From Vibrio sp. VB16 (GTDB taxonomy: Bacteria; Pseudomonadota; Gammaproteobacteria; Enterobacterales; Vibrionaceae): a DNA stretch of 64,000 bases. The position numbers were made by a program, and so were the translations under genes. The notes beneath the pieces were generated by a model. That model ran no database searches. It saw only the letters and a list, made by a program, of their open reading frames with translations, and had not been told where the DNA came from. Below, in pieces: positions 33,152 through 41,991 of the stretch. The first letter of the stretch is position 1. Each line of letters begins with the position of its first letter. The DNA lies in the NCBI RefSeq assembly GCF_015594925.2, contig NZ_CP087590.1, positions 496,001-560,000 on the forward strand, in the 5' to 3' direction.

Positions 33152-35107
33152 CTATTTATGCAACGACTCTTTCCATGGGTCGCGAAAGTGAATACCTTGC
33201 TGCTGCAATATTGGAAGGTGTCCTTTAAGTCGTGAGAGAAAACCTTTCCATATTCTATTATTTGTTTGAGACCAAGCGGTTTCCGCAACAGCTAATAGCC
33301 TTGGATAGAGCATATAGTCGAGCTGTTTTTCCGTAGGTATCAATTCGCACCAAAGCGCACATTGAATACCTAAAACTTTCTCTCTGATGGGGGCGTTTTT
33401 GGCCAGATCTGCTAATGGTTGGTAGCAGTAAACTTTTTCAAGTGGTAGCACGTTTGCCCAGTGTACGCCGCTCTCTTCAGGGTTAAAATCTTGTGCCATA
33501 TCTAAGTAGGTATATTGACCGGGTTGCAGTACCACATCAAAACCTTGTGTTGCGCATTTAATGGCTGCGGCTTCATTTTGCCAAGCATAGATAACGGTTT
33601 CATTACTCACTTTATTGCCGTGTTGGGCCTCTTCCCAGCCAAGCATTCTCCTGCCTATATTTTGCAGCCGTTTTTCTACATGGCGTAATAAATGCCCCTG
33701 TAACTGCGGGTATTCTGTGTAACCTTCTTGATTTAATAATCGCTGGCAAGCAGGGCTATTTTCCCAGACGCCACTCGGTACTTCGTCAGCACCAATATGT
33801 ATATATTTAGATGGGAATAACTCACATATTTCGTCGATAACAGTATCAATAAAGTTGTAGGTACCTTGTATACCGGGGTTGAGTACATTGTCGGTATAAT
33901 GTTGAATACTGCGATATTCTGATTTGTCTTCGTCTTCTATCAAAAGGTGAGGTAGCGACAAAATAGCGGCTCGGCAGTGACCGGGAATATCGATTTCGGG
34001 TATAACGTTTATCCCCCTTCTATTCGCATACTCAACAACATCTCGAATCTGTTCTTTCGTATAAAAACCACCATAGCATTCAGACGCAAACGAAAATTGA
34101 GGGTGGATAGTTTTATCCGGTCCGCGCCATGCGCCTACCTGAGTAAGCTCAGGAAAAGCGTCGATCTCAATTCTCCAACCTTCATCGTCAGTTAAGTGCC
34201 AATGAAATGTATTGAACTTGTAGTAGGCCAGTTGGTTAATTATTTGCTTAATTTTATCGATAGAGTGGAGGTGTCTAGCGCAATCTAACATCATTCCTCG
34301 ATAACGATAATTTGGTTTATCACTGATCTCTAGGCAGGGAAGAGTATTGAGCCCATTCGACTGTTGCAACAATTGTAATAAACTCGCTTCGGCATAAATA
34401 AAACCATTGTGCGTACTAGATTCAATAGTAATTTTATTTGGGCTAATAGTGAGATGATAAGCTTCATCTTCTAAGTATTTGTTTGTTTTCAATAAAATAT
34501 TGGCAGATGCAAGGCTACTTAATTCTGCCTTGATGCCTGTTCTGGACAATAACTCCTGATTGAACCAAGTTACGGCATCGAAAGAGAGTTCAGTAGAGGC
34601 AATGGCAAGCGAGTGAAAAGTAAAAGTGTCATCTAGTCTTGTTAATTGTGTCGGTATTGGAATCAAAGATAATTCAGCGACGTTAACTTGAGCGACTTCT
34701 GTTTTCTTTATGTGAGCACAAATCAAAGATAAGTTAGAAACGTCGACAGCAAACCTTTGTTTTACATTGGCAATCTTGTCAGAATGTGGACTGTTTTGTT
34801 GCAAAAAAGCGTCAAATAACCCATCCGAATAAAAACGCAAAGGTGGGGTTTCAATGGTAAATTCTAGAGAATATGGGCCGTTTTTTGCTAACATTTCGCC
34901 ATTATCAGGGGTAAAAACACAATAGCTGCCAATCTGTTTAATATGTCCATTTGAGACAGATTTAGGTTGAATATAACGGTCAAACGTAAAATGCAGAGTC
35001 CAATTATTCACACTGTGGTTGTCTACATTATGCAATGTTAATGCGAGTGTGCTTTGGTTGTCACGTTCGGTAAGTACGGTAGTATCAAGTTTATAGGTCA
35101 TCTTCAA
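33152..35107 (-). CDS. Cytoplasmic beta-N-acetylhexosaminidase, GH20
   Basis: A 651-residue GH20 enzyme that releases terminal GlcNAc from chitin oligosaccharides. An N-terminal immunoglobulin-like domain (about 1-150) and a GH20b-type domain (about 150-265) precede the TIM barrel. The barrel shows FHWHLTDDEGWRIEID and the catalytic Asp-Glu pair in YIHIGADEVPSG; substrate tryptophans occur in MLGWEEAQ and YAWQNEA. There is no signal peptide, so it acts inside the cell on imported sugars. It corresponds by position and architecture to V. cholerae VC0613. Its start overlaps the stop of the kinase gene by 4 bases (ATGA). It is the last gene of the operon here. Confidence 0.93.
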   Translation of the reverse strand: MKMTYKLDTTVLTERDNQSTLALTLHNVDNHSVNNWTLHFTFDRYIQPKSVSNGHIKQIGSYCVFTPDNGEMLAKNGPYSLEFTIETPPLRFYSDGLFDAFLQQNSPHSDKIANVKQRFAVDVSNLSLICAHIKKTEVAQVNVAELSLIPIPTQLTRLDDTFTFHSLAIASTELSFDAVTWFNQELLSRTGIKAELSSLASANILLKTNKYLEDEAYHLTISPNKITIESSTHNGFIYAEASLLQLLQQSNGLNTLPCLEISDKPNYRYRGMMLDCARHLHSIDKIKQIINQLAYYKFNTFHWHLTDDEGWRIEIDAFPELTQVGAWRGPDKTIHPQFSFASECYGGFYTKEQIRDVVEYANRRGINVIPEIDIPGHCRAAILSLPHLLIEDEDKSEYRSIQHYTDNVLNPGIQGTYNFIDTVIDEICELFPSKYIHIGADEVPSGVWENSPACQRLLNQEGYTEYPQLQGHLLRHVEKRLQNIGRRMLGWEEAQHGNKVSNETVIYAWQNEAAAIKCATQGFDVVLQPGQYTYLDMAQDFNPEESGVHWANVLPLEKVYCYQPLADLAKNAPIREKVLGIQCALWCELIPTEKQLDYMLYPRLLAVAETAWSQTNNRIWKGFLSRLKGHLPILQQQGIHFRDPWKESLHK

Positions 35108-36000
35108 GCCTTACTGTCTTCAACAGTATATAGGTTATGTACTGGTTTTCCCGCGAACATAATGGCACCTTCAATGGCATCAAATTGCGGTTTTACAATC
35201 CATTGTTGAACGGGAGGGGATAGCCAATTTTCTATTCGTTGGGCAATGCCACCCATTAGGGCGATTTTGTTCGCCCCTTTTCGGTTCAGAGCTATTAAAT
35301 ACATTTCAATGTCGTTGGCCGTCTTTTTCAACAGGGCCACTGCCAATTCGTCACCCTTATCGGCTAGTTCAAAAATTAGTGGTGCAAACTGGGCGTAATC
35401 TTTGGGTTTCGCTGTTTTAGACCAAGTGACAATGTTGTCGACATCTTGTTCGAAATAATGGAAAACATGTTGTGAAAGTTCTGTATGAGGGTGAATTTCA
35501 TCATAAGCGAGCAGTGTCTGTTGTATAAGGTCTAAGCCCATCATTGCGCCGCTGCCTAGATCAGAAATAGGGAATTCGCGTCCACCGACGACATGTTGTT
35601 TATGATTTTTTAAGTAGATCCCACACGAACCGGTGCCTGATATCATAATAGCGCCATTTTTACCTGCGTGAGCACCAATACATGCGCCATAAGCATCGGT
35701 GTTTAATGTAACGCTGGCGAATGGGTGTGGGATGGACATTAACTCATTCCATGCGGAACGTTGTTCAGCACCTGCTAGCGCTAATCCAACATGCATATTT
35801 TTATAATCATTTTCAGTCAGATTACCTTGTTTTGCCGCGTTGGATATTGCCGTATGTATTGAGTTCATGGCCAGTTGAGTACCAAGAAGAATATTAGCGC
35901 TTCCACTGCTTGCTTCGCCAATTAGAGTGCCCAATTCATCACGAATCCTTGCTCGACAAGACGTTCCTCCACCATCAATACCAACATAATATAATGTCAC
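35104..36000 (-). CDS. gspK: Glucosamine / N-acetylglucosamine kinase, BadF/BcrA type
   Basis: A 298-residue ASKHA-fold sugar kinase. The phosphate-1 motif is YYVGIDGGGTSCRARI, and the phosphate-2 and adenosine segments are AIMISGTGSCGIYLK, ISDLGSGAMMGLDLI and IALMGGIAQRI. It matches the V. cholerae VC0614 (GspK) position and fold, described as a glucosamine-specific kinase. It would phosphorylate the monosaccharides produced by the neighbouring GH9 and GH20 hydrolases so that they enter amino-sugar catabolism. It overlaps both neighbours by 4 bases (ATGA), showing tight translational coupling. Confidence 0.88.
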   Translation of the reverse strand: MTLYYVGIDGGGTSCRARIRDELGTLIGEASSGSANILLGTQLAMNSIHTAISNAAKQGNLTENDYKNMHVGLALAGAEQRSAWNELMSIPHPFASVTLNTDAYGACIGAHAGKNGAIMISGTGSCGIYLKNHKQHVVGGREFPISDLGSGAMMGLDLIQQTLLAYDEIHPHTELSQHVFHYFEQDVDNIVTWSKTAKPKDYAQFAPLIFELADKGDELAVALLKKTANDIEMYLIALNRKGANKIALMGGIAQRIENWLSPPVQQWIVKPQFDAIEGAIMFAGKPVHNLYTVEDSKA

Positions 36001-37772
36001 AGCTCGTCTCCTTTTTTAGCGATTGGCTCTTCTTCGCCATGTTGATAGGATGTTTGGGCCATGATAGCAAGCAAGTACCACGCACCATGCGGGATCCATT
36101 GCTCTCCCCAACGCCAGTTTTGCACCATGTCATCTTTTTGATTTTTTGGATTGAAAGCGATGTCGTTTTCATCTTCAAAGCCAGAGGTTATGCCATTGCA
36201 AATCCCGCCCTTGGCATTAAAGAAACCTAGTTTAGGCAAATAGTTAGGGTTATTTCGGCCGTGACCATCTAGCATGCAGATATCAAATGGGTTGAGACCT
36301 AAAATCCAGTTCATGCAGTTGTGTGCGTATTGGTTGAGTTTCAGCTTCAAAGTAACGTCGTCAATATAGGGCAAAGAGAGAAAGGTCGCGACAGCTAAAG
36401 AGGCAATGCGAGCATTTTCTCCTTGCCACCAGTAGCCAGATTCATTGTTATGTGGAATAAAGAAATTATCCTGTTTTGCGCCATCTAGCGCCTTAACATA
36501 TTGGCGAGGGTAGCCGAAAGGGTTAGACACTTTTTGGGTTATAGTGAGCTCAAAGATCATGGCAAACCCGACTGTTGATTTTATTGATTTTTTTACATTA
36601 TCTTCGGGTTCAATCGATAAGTATTCACATAAGGCAATGACTGGTAAACCGGCTTCGCTAGCATGAAAATATGGACGAGTGCCATCATTGTTGGCAGACC
36701 AATAATGGTTAATATTGCTATCCGAGTGCTGCCTTTTGCTTAGGCGTATAGCCCAATCTCTAGCTTCGCTGAGATAAAAGGGTGTTTTGGTTGCGCGGTA
36801 TAATTCGCTACAGGCGAGTAGAGCGCAATATTCATCAATAATGTTTTCTTCGCCGTTGTCTAGATATTGCTTATTATTATCGCGTAAATGTAGATAGCCT
36901 TTCTCTGCACTAGCTAAGTATTCGGATTGGTTGTACTCGCCATGAGTCTCTATACGTGACGCCGCCGCAAGAGCAGCAATCGCAACACCACCACCTTGAC
37001 GAAACCCAGCTTGGAAATCATCGGATTTAATGCCATCTTGCGATGTGTAGGCACAGATTTCTCTTTGAGCTATGTCTTTGCTCCACTTATCAAATACGGT
37101 GGTATAGAAAAAACCTTGTTCATCCTGCATACGGACAAGAAAATCAGCGCCAAATAGAGCTTCTTCTATTAGTCGAGTGCGTGAAAAATCAGCGAACAGT
37201 GCACTATCTTTGAGCGACGTAGAGTATAAAGAAGTACTGTCTAAAAGGGATAGCCCTTTTAACATGTTCCAGACAACCATTGGTGTCTGCTGAGGGTTCA
37301 GGTAGTTAGCATAAGAGAGATGACTTAAATATTTGCTCACATCCCCAGAGGCATCGTACCAACCGCCGCTAACATTTGCAGTTTTGTCACTGTTGAGTAG
37401 AGGGGCTTGCTTATCTTGCTCGTCAAAGATACCACCGCAGCGTTGTGACTTGAAATAATGCAGCAGATCTGAAAAGGTACGCTGCATCAGAATGCCTTCA
37501 CCTAGCTCAAATGTTGATGAGCAGAGATCTCCCGCTTTTAGATAAAACTGCCCAGAGCGAGTAAATATACTAAAATCAACTTTTAAGTAACGACCAGTAT
37601 GCCAATTTGCTACCGTATAGTGATGAGTTACTAGATATGAAGCCAACTTTTTATCTGTTATCGCGCAATGCAGCTCAATGGTTTTTAGGCTAAATGAGCT
37701 GCTTTGAGTGCTGATCAGCGCCTGTTTAGGGCCGTAGACTTCATAACCTATGTGATTGACTAAAATTTTCAT
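35997..37772 (-). CDS. GH9 glycoside hydrolase, probable exo-beta-glucosaminidase
   Basis: A 591-residue family 9 hydrolase. Residues about 1-90 form the immunoglobulin-like CelD_N domain. The (alpha/alpha)6 barrel follows with VSGGWYDASGDVSKYLS (the catalytic base aspartate) and WILGLNPFDICMLDGHGRNNP, and the general-acid glutamate is probably in the ENDIAFN or nearby C-terminal segment. No signal peptide is present, so it is cytoplasmic, unlike secreted cellulases. It corresponds to V. cholerae VC0615, often annotated endoglucanase-related. A Photobacterium relative has been reported as an exo-beta-D-glucosaminidase, which fits its place next to a glucosamine kinase. GGAGAGG lies 4 bases before the start. 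Confidence 0.85.
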   Translation of the reverse strand: MKILVNHIGYEVYGPKQALISTQSSSFSLKTIELHCAITDKKLASYLVTHHYTVANWHTGRYLKVDFSIFTRSGQFYLKAGDLCSSTFELGEGILMQRTFSDLLHYFKSQRCGGIFDEQDKQAPLLNSDKTANVSGGWYDASGDVSKYLSHLSYANYLNPQQTPMVVWNMLKGLSLLDSTSLYSTSLKDSALFADFSRTRLIEEALFGADFLVRMQDEQGFFYTTVFDKWSKDIAQREICAYTSQDGIKSDDFQAGFRQGGGVAIAALAAASRIETHGEYNQSEYLASAEKGYLHLRDNNKQYLDNGEENIIDEYCALLACSELYRATKTPFYLSEARDWAIRLSKRQHSDSNINHYWSANNDGTRPYFHASEAGLPVIALCEYLSIEPEDNVKKSIKSTVGFAMIFELTITQKVSNPFGYPRQYVKALDGAKQDNFFIPHNNESGYWWQGENARIASLAVATFLSLPYIDDVTLKLKLNQYAHNCMNWILGLNPFDICMLDGHGRNNPNYLPKLGFFNAKGGICNGITSGFEDENDIAFNPKNQKDDMVQNWRWGEQWIPHGAWYLLAIMAQTSYQHGEEEPIAKKGDEL

Positions 37773-37793
37773 ATACCTCTCCGGGTAATAAAA

Positions 37794-38783
37794 TTAATAC
37801 AGATAACAGCGAACAAAATGATTGTTTGATAGCTGGGTGATCTCAGGCAGCTGTTCTGAGCATCTAGCCATCGCGTGCGTGCAACGACCAGCGAATGGAC
37901 AACCGGTAGAGCTAGGGGTCCATAGCGGTATTTCACCTTTATTGCCTTGCAGAGTTTCGTGAATAGATTTCTTAGGATCTGGCACGGCCGAAATGAGTAA
38001 TTGCGTGTAAGGGTGTTGAGGATCATGAATGATCTCTTCGGTATCTCCCCATTCTACCATATGACCGACATACATAACGGCAAGGTCCTCTGCAATATAG
38101 CGAGCGGTGGCGATGTCATGAGTGATATAGAGTAGAGACATCTGTTTCTCAAATTTCATCTCTTCCATTAGATTAAGAACGCCTGCTCGTATGGATACAT
38201 CCAACATGGAAGTGGGTTCGTCAGCCAATACCACTTCGGCTCCAACGGCGATATTTCGGGCTAAATTGACGCGCTGGCGCTGGCCACCAGAAAGCTGATG
38301 AGGGAATTTTTCCGCTGTCTCCTTTGCTGGCGTAAGACCGACCTGTAGTAGCAGTTCGTAAACGCGTTCTTGTAGCTCTTTTTTATTCCCTGAACGTACT
38401 TTTTTATGGATCAATAAAGGGCGCGCAATATGATGAAAAATATTGTGTGTTGGGTTTAAGGAACCAAAGGGGTCTTGCCAGACCATTTGAACACCTTCAC
38501 GGTAACGTTTAAGGTCCGCTCTTTTTTTTATGTTTTGTATATTCGTTCCTTTATAAATGATTTCACCACTAGTCGGCGCATACATTTTGGCTATCATTTT
38601 TGCTGTGGTAGATTTTCCAGACCCAGATTCGCCAACCACAGCAAGGCCTCTGCTTTTGTACATCTTGAAGGATACGTCGTTGATCGCTCGCATCATTGGT
38701 TGTTTTAGGGCGTTACTATTGATTGGAAAATCTTTAACAAGGTTGTTTCCTTCGACCAGCAATTGACCAAAATTATTATTCAT
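37794..38783 (-). CDS. Chitooligosaccharide ABC importer ATPase 2
   Basis: A 329-residue ATPase of the oligopeptide/chitobiose (OppF/DppF) type. Walker A is VVGESGSGKSTT, the Q-loop region is VQMVWQDPFGSLNP, the signature is LSGGQRQRVNLARNI, Walker B is VVLADEPTSMLD and the H-loop is YITHDIATARY. The C-terminal oligopeptide-transporter domain contains the cysteines of TGCPFAGRCTHAMARC, which bind an iron-sulfur cluster in some relatives. It pairs with the next ATPase gene to drive the two permeases. By position it equals V. cholerae VC0616. It is 21 bases before the GH9 gene. Confidence 0.92.
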   Translation of the reverse strand: MNNNFGQLLVEGNNLVKDFPINSNALKQPMMRAINDVSFKMYKSRGLAVVGESGSGKSTTAKMIAKMYAPTSGEIIYKGTNIQNIKKRADLKRYREGVQMVWQDPFGSLNPTHNIFHHIARPLLIHKKVRSGNKKELQERVYELLLQVGLTPAKETAEKFPHQLSGGQRQRVNLARNIAVGAEVVLADEPTSMLDVSIRAGVLNLMEEMKFEKQMSLLYITHDIATARYIAEDLAVMYVGHMVEWGDTEEIIHDPQHPYTQLLISAVPDPKKSIHETLQGNKGEIPLWTPSSTGCPFAGRCTHAMARCSEQLPEITQLSNNHFVRCYLY

Positions 38784-38830
38784 TATTCTCTCCCGAAATA
38801 AGTGGCTGACGGCTTAATACGTTTCACTTT

Positions 38831-39814
38831 CTAAGCATCTGCAATAGCAATTGGTTCACCGTAAAGATGACAGTTTGAAAAACGACCATGTTCAATTTGA
38901 CGCAACAATGTTGGTGTCGTGGTACAAGCGTGATGAACATGATTGCAGCGAGCTTGAAAGCGGCAACCTTGAGGTATTTCCAACAGATTTAATGGACTTC
39001 CCACAATGCCAGTAAGCTTAGTTTTTGGGCCAGTTAATGAAGGGAAAGAACTACCTAACCCTTCTGTATACGGATGATAAGGTGATTGTAAAATTTCCTT
39101 AGAAGGGGCAACTTCTATCAGTTCACCAGAGTACATAATGCCAATACGATCTGAGAATTCGACCATAAGGGAGATATCATGAGTGATAAACAGTATAGAG
39201 AAACCAAATTCCTCTTTAAGGGCGTGAATTTTTTGAAGAATTTCTCGTTGAACAACCACATCTAAAGCGGTGGTGGGTTCATCCATTATGATCATCTTTG
39301 GATTAAGGGCGAGGGCAATGGCGATAACCAAGCGTTGACGCATACCACCAGAAAATTGATGGGGATAGTCGTTTAAGCGGCTGGGATGGATATCGACAAT
39401 CTCAAGTAATTGTACAGCCCGTTTTTTGGCTTGATCTCTCGTCATGCTAGTGTGGCGCATGATCACGTCGCAGAACTGATCTTGTACGGTTATTACTGGG
39501 TTTAGCGCATTCATTGCACTTTGAAATACCATTGACATCTCTTTCCAGCGAAATGAGTTCATCTTGTTGTCATTGTATTTGAGGATGTCTTCGCCATTAA
39601 AAATGACTTCTCCACCAGAGATAAACGCGGGCGGCTTATGTAGGCGCATTAGGGAGAATGCGATAGTGGATTTTCCGCAGCCAGATTCACCCGCTAAACC
39701 AAATACTTCACCTTCGCCAATGTCGAAGCTGACATCGTTGCAAGCGCGAACATCACCAGCATCAGTAATGTAATCAACACAGAGATTACGGATAGAAATT
39801 AGTGGTTCGTTCAT
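38831..39814 (-). CDS. Chitooligosaccharide ABC importer ATPase 1
   Basis: A 327-residue ATPase of the OppD/DppD type. Walker A is LAGESGCGKSTI, the Q-loop is MSMVFQSAMNALNP, the signature is FSGGMRQRLVIAIAL, Walker B is MIIMDEPTTALD and the H-loop is FITHDISLM. The C-terminal oligopeptide domain includes GCRFQARCNHVHHAC. The sequence and pairing with the OppF-type gene indicate a heterodimeric motor. Its ATG overlaps the stop of the upstream permease by 4 bases. By position it equals VC0617 of V. cholerae. Confidence 0.92.
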   Translation of the reverse strand: MNEPLISIRNLCVDYITDAGDVRACNDVSFDIGEGEVFGLAGESGCGKSTIAFSLMRLHKPPAFISGGEVIFNGEDILKYNDNKMNSFRWKEMSMVFQSAMNALNPVITVQDQFCDVIMRHTSMTRDQAKKRAVQLLEIVDIHPSRLNDYPHQFSGGMRQRLVIAIALALNPKMIIMDEPTTALDVVVQREILQKIHALKEEFGFSILFITHDISLMVEFSDRIGIMYSGELIEVAPSKEILQSPYHPYTEGLGSSFPSLTGPKTKLTGIVGSPLNLLEIPQGCRFQARCNHVHHACTTTPTLLRQIEHGRFSNCHLYGEPIAIADA

Positions 39815-40842
39815 GGTTGTTTATCTCCACTGACAAAGGAATGGTGTGGTGCGTTATCGCTAGTACGTTTTTGTTCTTCTTGTCTGGTCAGTTTTTTCCA
39901 ACGTTTCATTCCTTTATGAGAGCGAAGTTGAGGGTTGGCAATTTCATCAACGGCGAAATTAAGTAGAGCTAAACCAGTTACAAGCAGTGTAAGGGCAAAA
40001 CAAGGTGCGAGAAGTTCCCACCAAGCGCCAATTAACATAGACGATGATGTTTGAACGTTATAAAGCATGATGCCCCAACTAATGGTATTTGGGTCGCCAA
40101 GCCCTAAGAAGGAGATAGTCGCCTCCATCATAATGGCGTACATGACTGAACCGATGAAGCTAGCACCTACAATAGAAATCAGATTTGGCAGTATTTCAAC
40201 GAAGATAATTCTCCACGATGACTCGCCCAGAATTTCAGCGGCTTTCACAAACTCTTTTTCTCGAATAGCCATAGTTTGGGCGCGCACTACTCTTGCTCCC
40301 CAAGCCCAGGAAGTGCAACCGATAATGAGTGCAATCGTAAGAGGCCCCGCTTCACCGATGAAAGCCGCCACAACAAACAGTAACGGATATTGAGGGATGA
40401 CTAACATGATGTTCATTGCTGCGGTGAGAAAATCATCTACTTTTCCACCAAAGTATCCAGCCGATACACCAATGATAGTGGCAAAGAAACAGACCGTAAT
40501 ACCCGCACCAAACCCTACCGCTAATGAAACTCTTGCACCGTAAACGACTTGAGACCAGATATCACGTCCCATGCGGGATGTGCCCAAGGTATGATCTTCT
40601 TTCTTAGACATATGCATAGTGCGACGATCGTTAGCTAAGTTTTCCGCTATCCAGCCATCGGGGTTGGCTTTTGCCATTTTTACAATAAACGAAGGGTATT
40701 CGTGTGGATTACCGGTTCTTTTATCGGGGGCATGCTGTGTGATAAGTGGGGCTGCCAAAGCAACAAAAAGAAAGGTGCTTAATATCACGACACCGACCAT
40801 AGCAACCGTATTGCCTCGAATAAGTTTTAAGATATCTTTCAT
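39811..40842 (-). CDS. Chitooligosaccharide ABC permease, DppC type
   Basis: A 343-residue inner-membrane permease. An N-terminal helix (about 12-33) is followed by a long periplasmic segment (about 34-95, with HTLGTSRMGRDIWSQVVYG) and then five helices. The coupling helix motif reads VKAAEILGESSWRIIFVEILPN. The cytoplasmic tail (about 310-343) is basic and His-rich. It forms the membrane pore together with the preceding DppB-type permease, which ends 2 bases before its start. Position equals VC0618. Confidence 0.9.
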   Translation of the reverse strand: MKDILKLIRGNTVAMVGVVILSTFLFVALAAPLITQHAPDKRTGNPHEYPSFIVKMAKANPDGWIAENLANDRRTMHMSKKEDHTLGTSRMGRDIWSQVVYGARVSLAVGFGAGITVCFFATIIGVSAGYFGGKVDDFLTAAMNIMLVIPQYPLLFVVAAFIGEAGPLTIALIIGCTSWAWGARVVRAQTMAIREKEFVKAAEILGESSWRIIFVEILPNLISIVGASFIGSVMYAIMMEATISFLGLGDPNTISWGIMLYNVQTSSSMLIGAWWELLAPCFALTLLVTGLALLNFAVDEIANPQLRSHKGMKRWKKLTRQEEQKRTSDNAPHHSFVSGDKQP

Positions 40843-40844
40843 GA

Positions 40845-41831
40845 TTAATTTCCTCCCTTACGTAAGCGAGGATCCAGCACAACATAGAGCATGTCAGCGA
40901 TGAGGTTAAAGAAGAGCATAAAAAGGGTCATAATAAGCAGTTGACCTTGAAGTACTTGATAATCGCGAGAGGTTATGGCGTTAAATAAAACCGAACCTAA
41001 TCCCGGATAGTTAAAGATAATCTCAATGATCAGTTGACCACCGATAGCCATACCTAGCGACATAGAAAGCGCAGTGACACTTGGAAGCAAAGCGTTACGA
41101 GCCGCGTAATTAAATACCACACGGTTTTCGCTTAAACCTTTGCCTTTTGCCATTGTGATGTAATCTTCGCCAAGCAGGTTAATCATATTGTTACGCATGT
41201 TGACTAAGAATCCGCCAATCTGAACAATTGAAGCGCAAAATAAAGGTAATACAGCGTGGTAAGCAACGTCTTTTATAAACGCCCAGCTTGTCCAGTCCGG
41301 CATTGTGCCCGCGGTATAAGCGTAACCAGTAGGGAACCATTTTAGTCCGATTGCAAAAGTAAACATGACTAACATGGCAATGACTACCTGTGGAACAGCT
41401 TGAATAACCAGCATTCCGGGTGTGACAATGGTGTCGTATGTGCTTCCGCGTCGCCATGCAGCGAAAATACCGAGAACAGAACCAATCGAGAAAGAAAGAG
41501 CAACGGCGCTACCTGCTAGAAACAGTGACCACCCGAATGCACTACCGAGTAGCTCGTTAACGCTCAACGGGTAAAATTTGATAGAAGTACCTAGCTCCCA
41601 GCTAAAGATACTTTTCATATAGGTGAAATACTGCATCCATATAGGACCGTCAACAAAACCCAGTAGTTGTTTCATTGCCTCTATCCGCTCTGGTGTTACC
41701 TGAGTAGTGGCATTAGCGAACATCATAGTGACTGGGTCACCCGGCATTGCTCTAGGAATAATAAAATTGAGTGTGGCTGCAACCAAAAGTGCAATAAAAT
41801 AGAATGACAATCGTCTTAAAAAATAACCCAT
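40845..41831 (-). CDS. Chitooligosaccharide ABC permease, DppB type
   Basis: A 328-residue permease with about six helices. The family N-terminus is FLRRLSFYFIALLVAATLNFIIPRAMPGDP, the coupling loop is ITMAKGKGLSENRVVFNYAARNALLP, and IIFNYPGLGSVLFNAI precedes the final helix. It is the first permease gene after the solute-binding protein, separated by 160 bases that contain a stem-loop. The downstream permease follows after 2 bases, so the two are tightly coupled. Position equals VC0619. Confidence 0.9.
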   Translation of the reverse strand: MGYFLRRLSFYFIALLVAATLNFIIPRAMPGDPVTMMFANATTQVTPERIEAMKQLLGFVDGPIWMQYFTYMKSIFSWELGTSIKFYPLSVNELLGSAFGWSLFLAGSAVALSFSIGSVLGIFAAWRRGSTYDTIVTPGMLVIQAVPQVVIAMLVMFTFAIGLKWFPTGYAYTAGTMPDWTSWAFIKDVAYHAVLPLFCASIVQIGGFLVNMRNNMINLLGEDYITMAKGKGLSENRVVFNYAARNALLPSVTALSMSLGMAIGGQLIIEIIFNYPGLGSVLFNAITSRDYQVLQGQLLIMTLFMLFFNLIADMLYVVLDPRLRKGGN

Positions 41832-41957
41832 AACTGACTACCTTAATGTCTAGATCCTTTATGTATCAATTTAGAAAGTATCTAGATGCCCAAATTTTGG
41901 GTGAGAAAACCCCTGACGAACAGCGTCATATCATGAACGACGAAAGAGGAAGTGAAG

Positions 41958-41982
41958 TACGGCGCACAAATAGTACGCCGTA
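41958..41982 (-). repeat. Stem-loop between the binding-protein and permease genes
   Basis: TACGGCG and CGCCGTA form a 7-bp stem with an 11-base loop just after the stop of the binding-protein gene. No T-tract follows. Such structures often protect the abundant binding-protein mRNA segment while letting some transcription continue. Confidence 0.55.
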
Positions 41983-41991
41983 TATAGGGAG

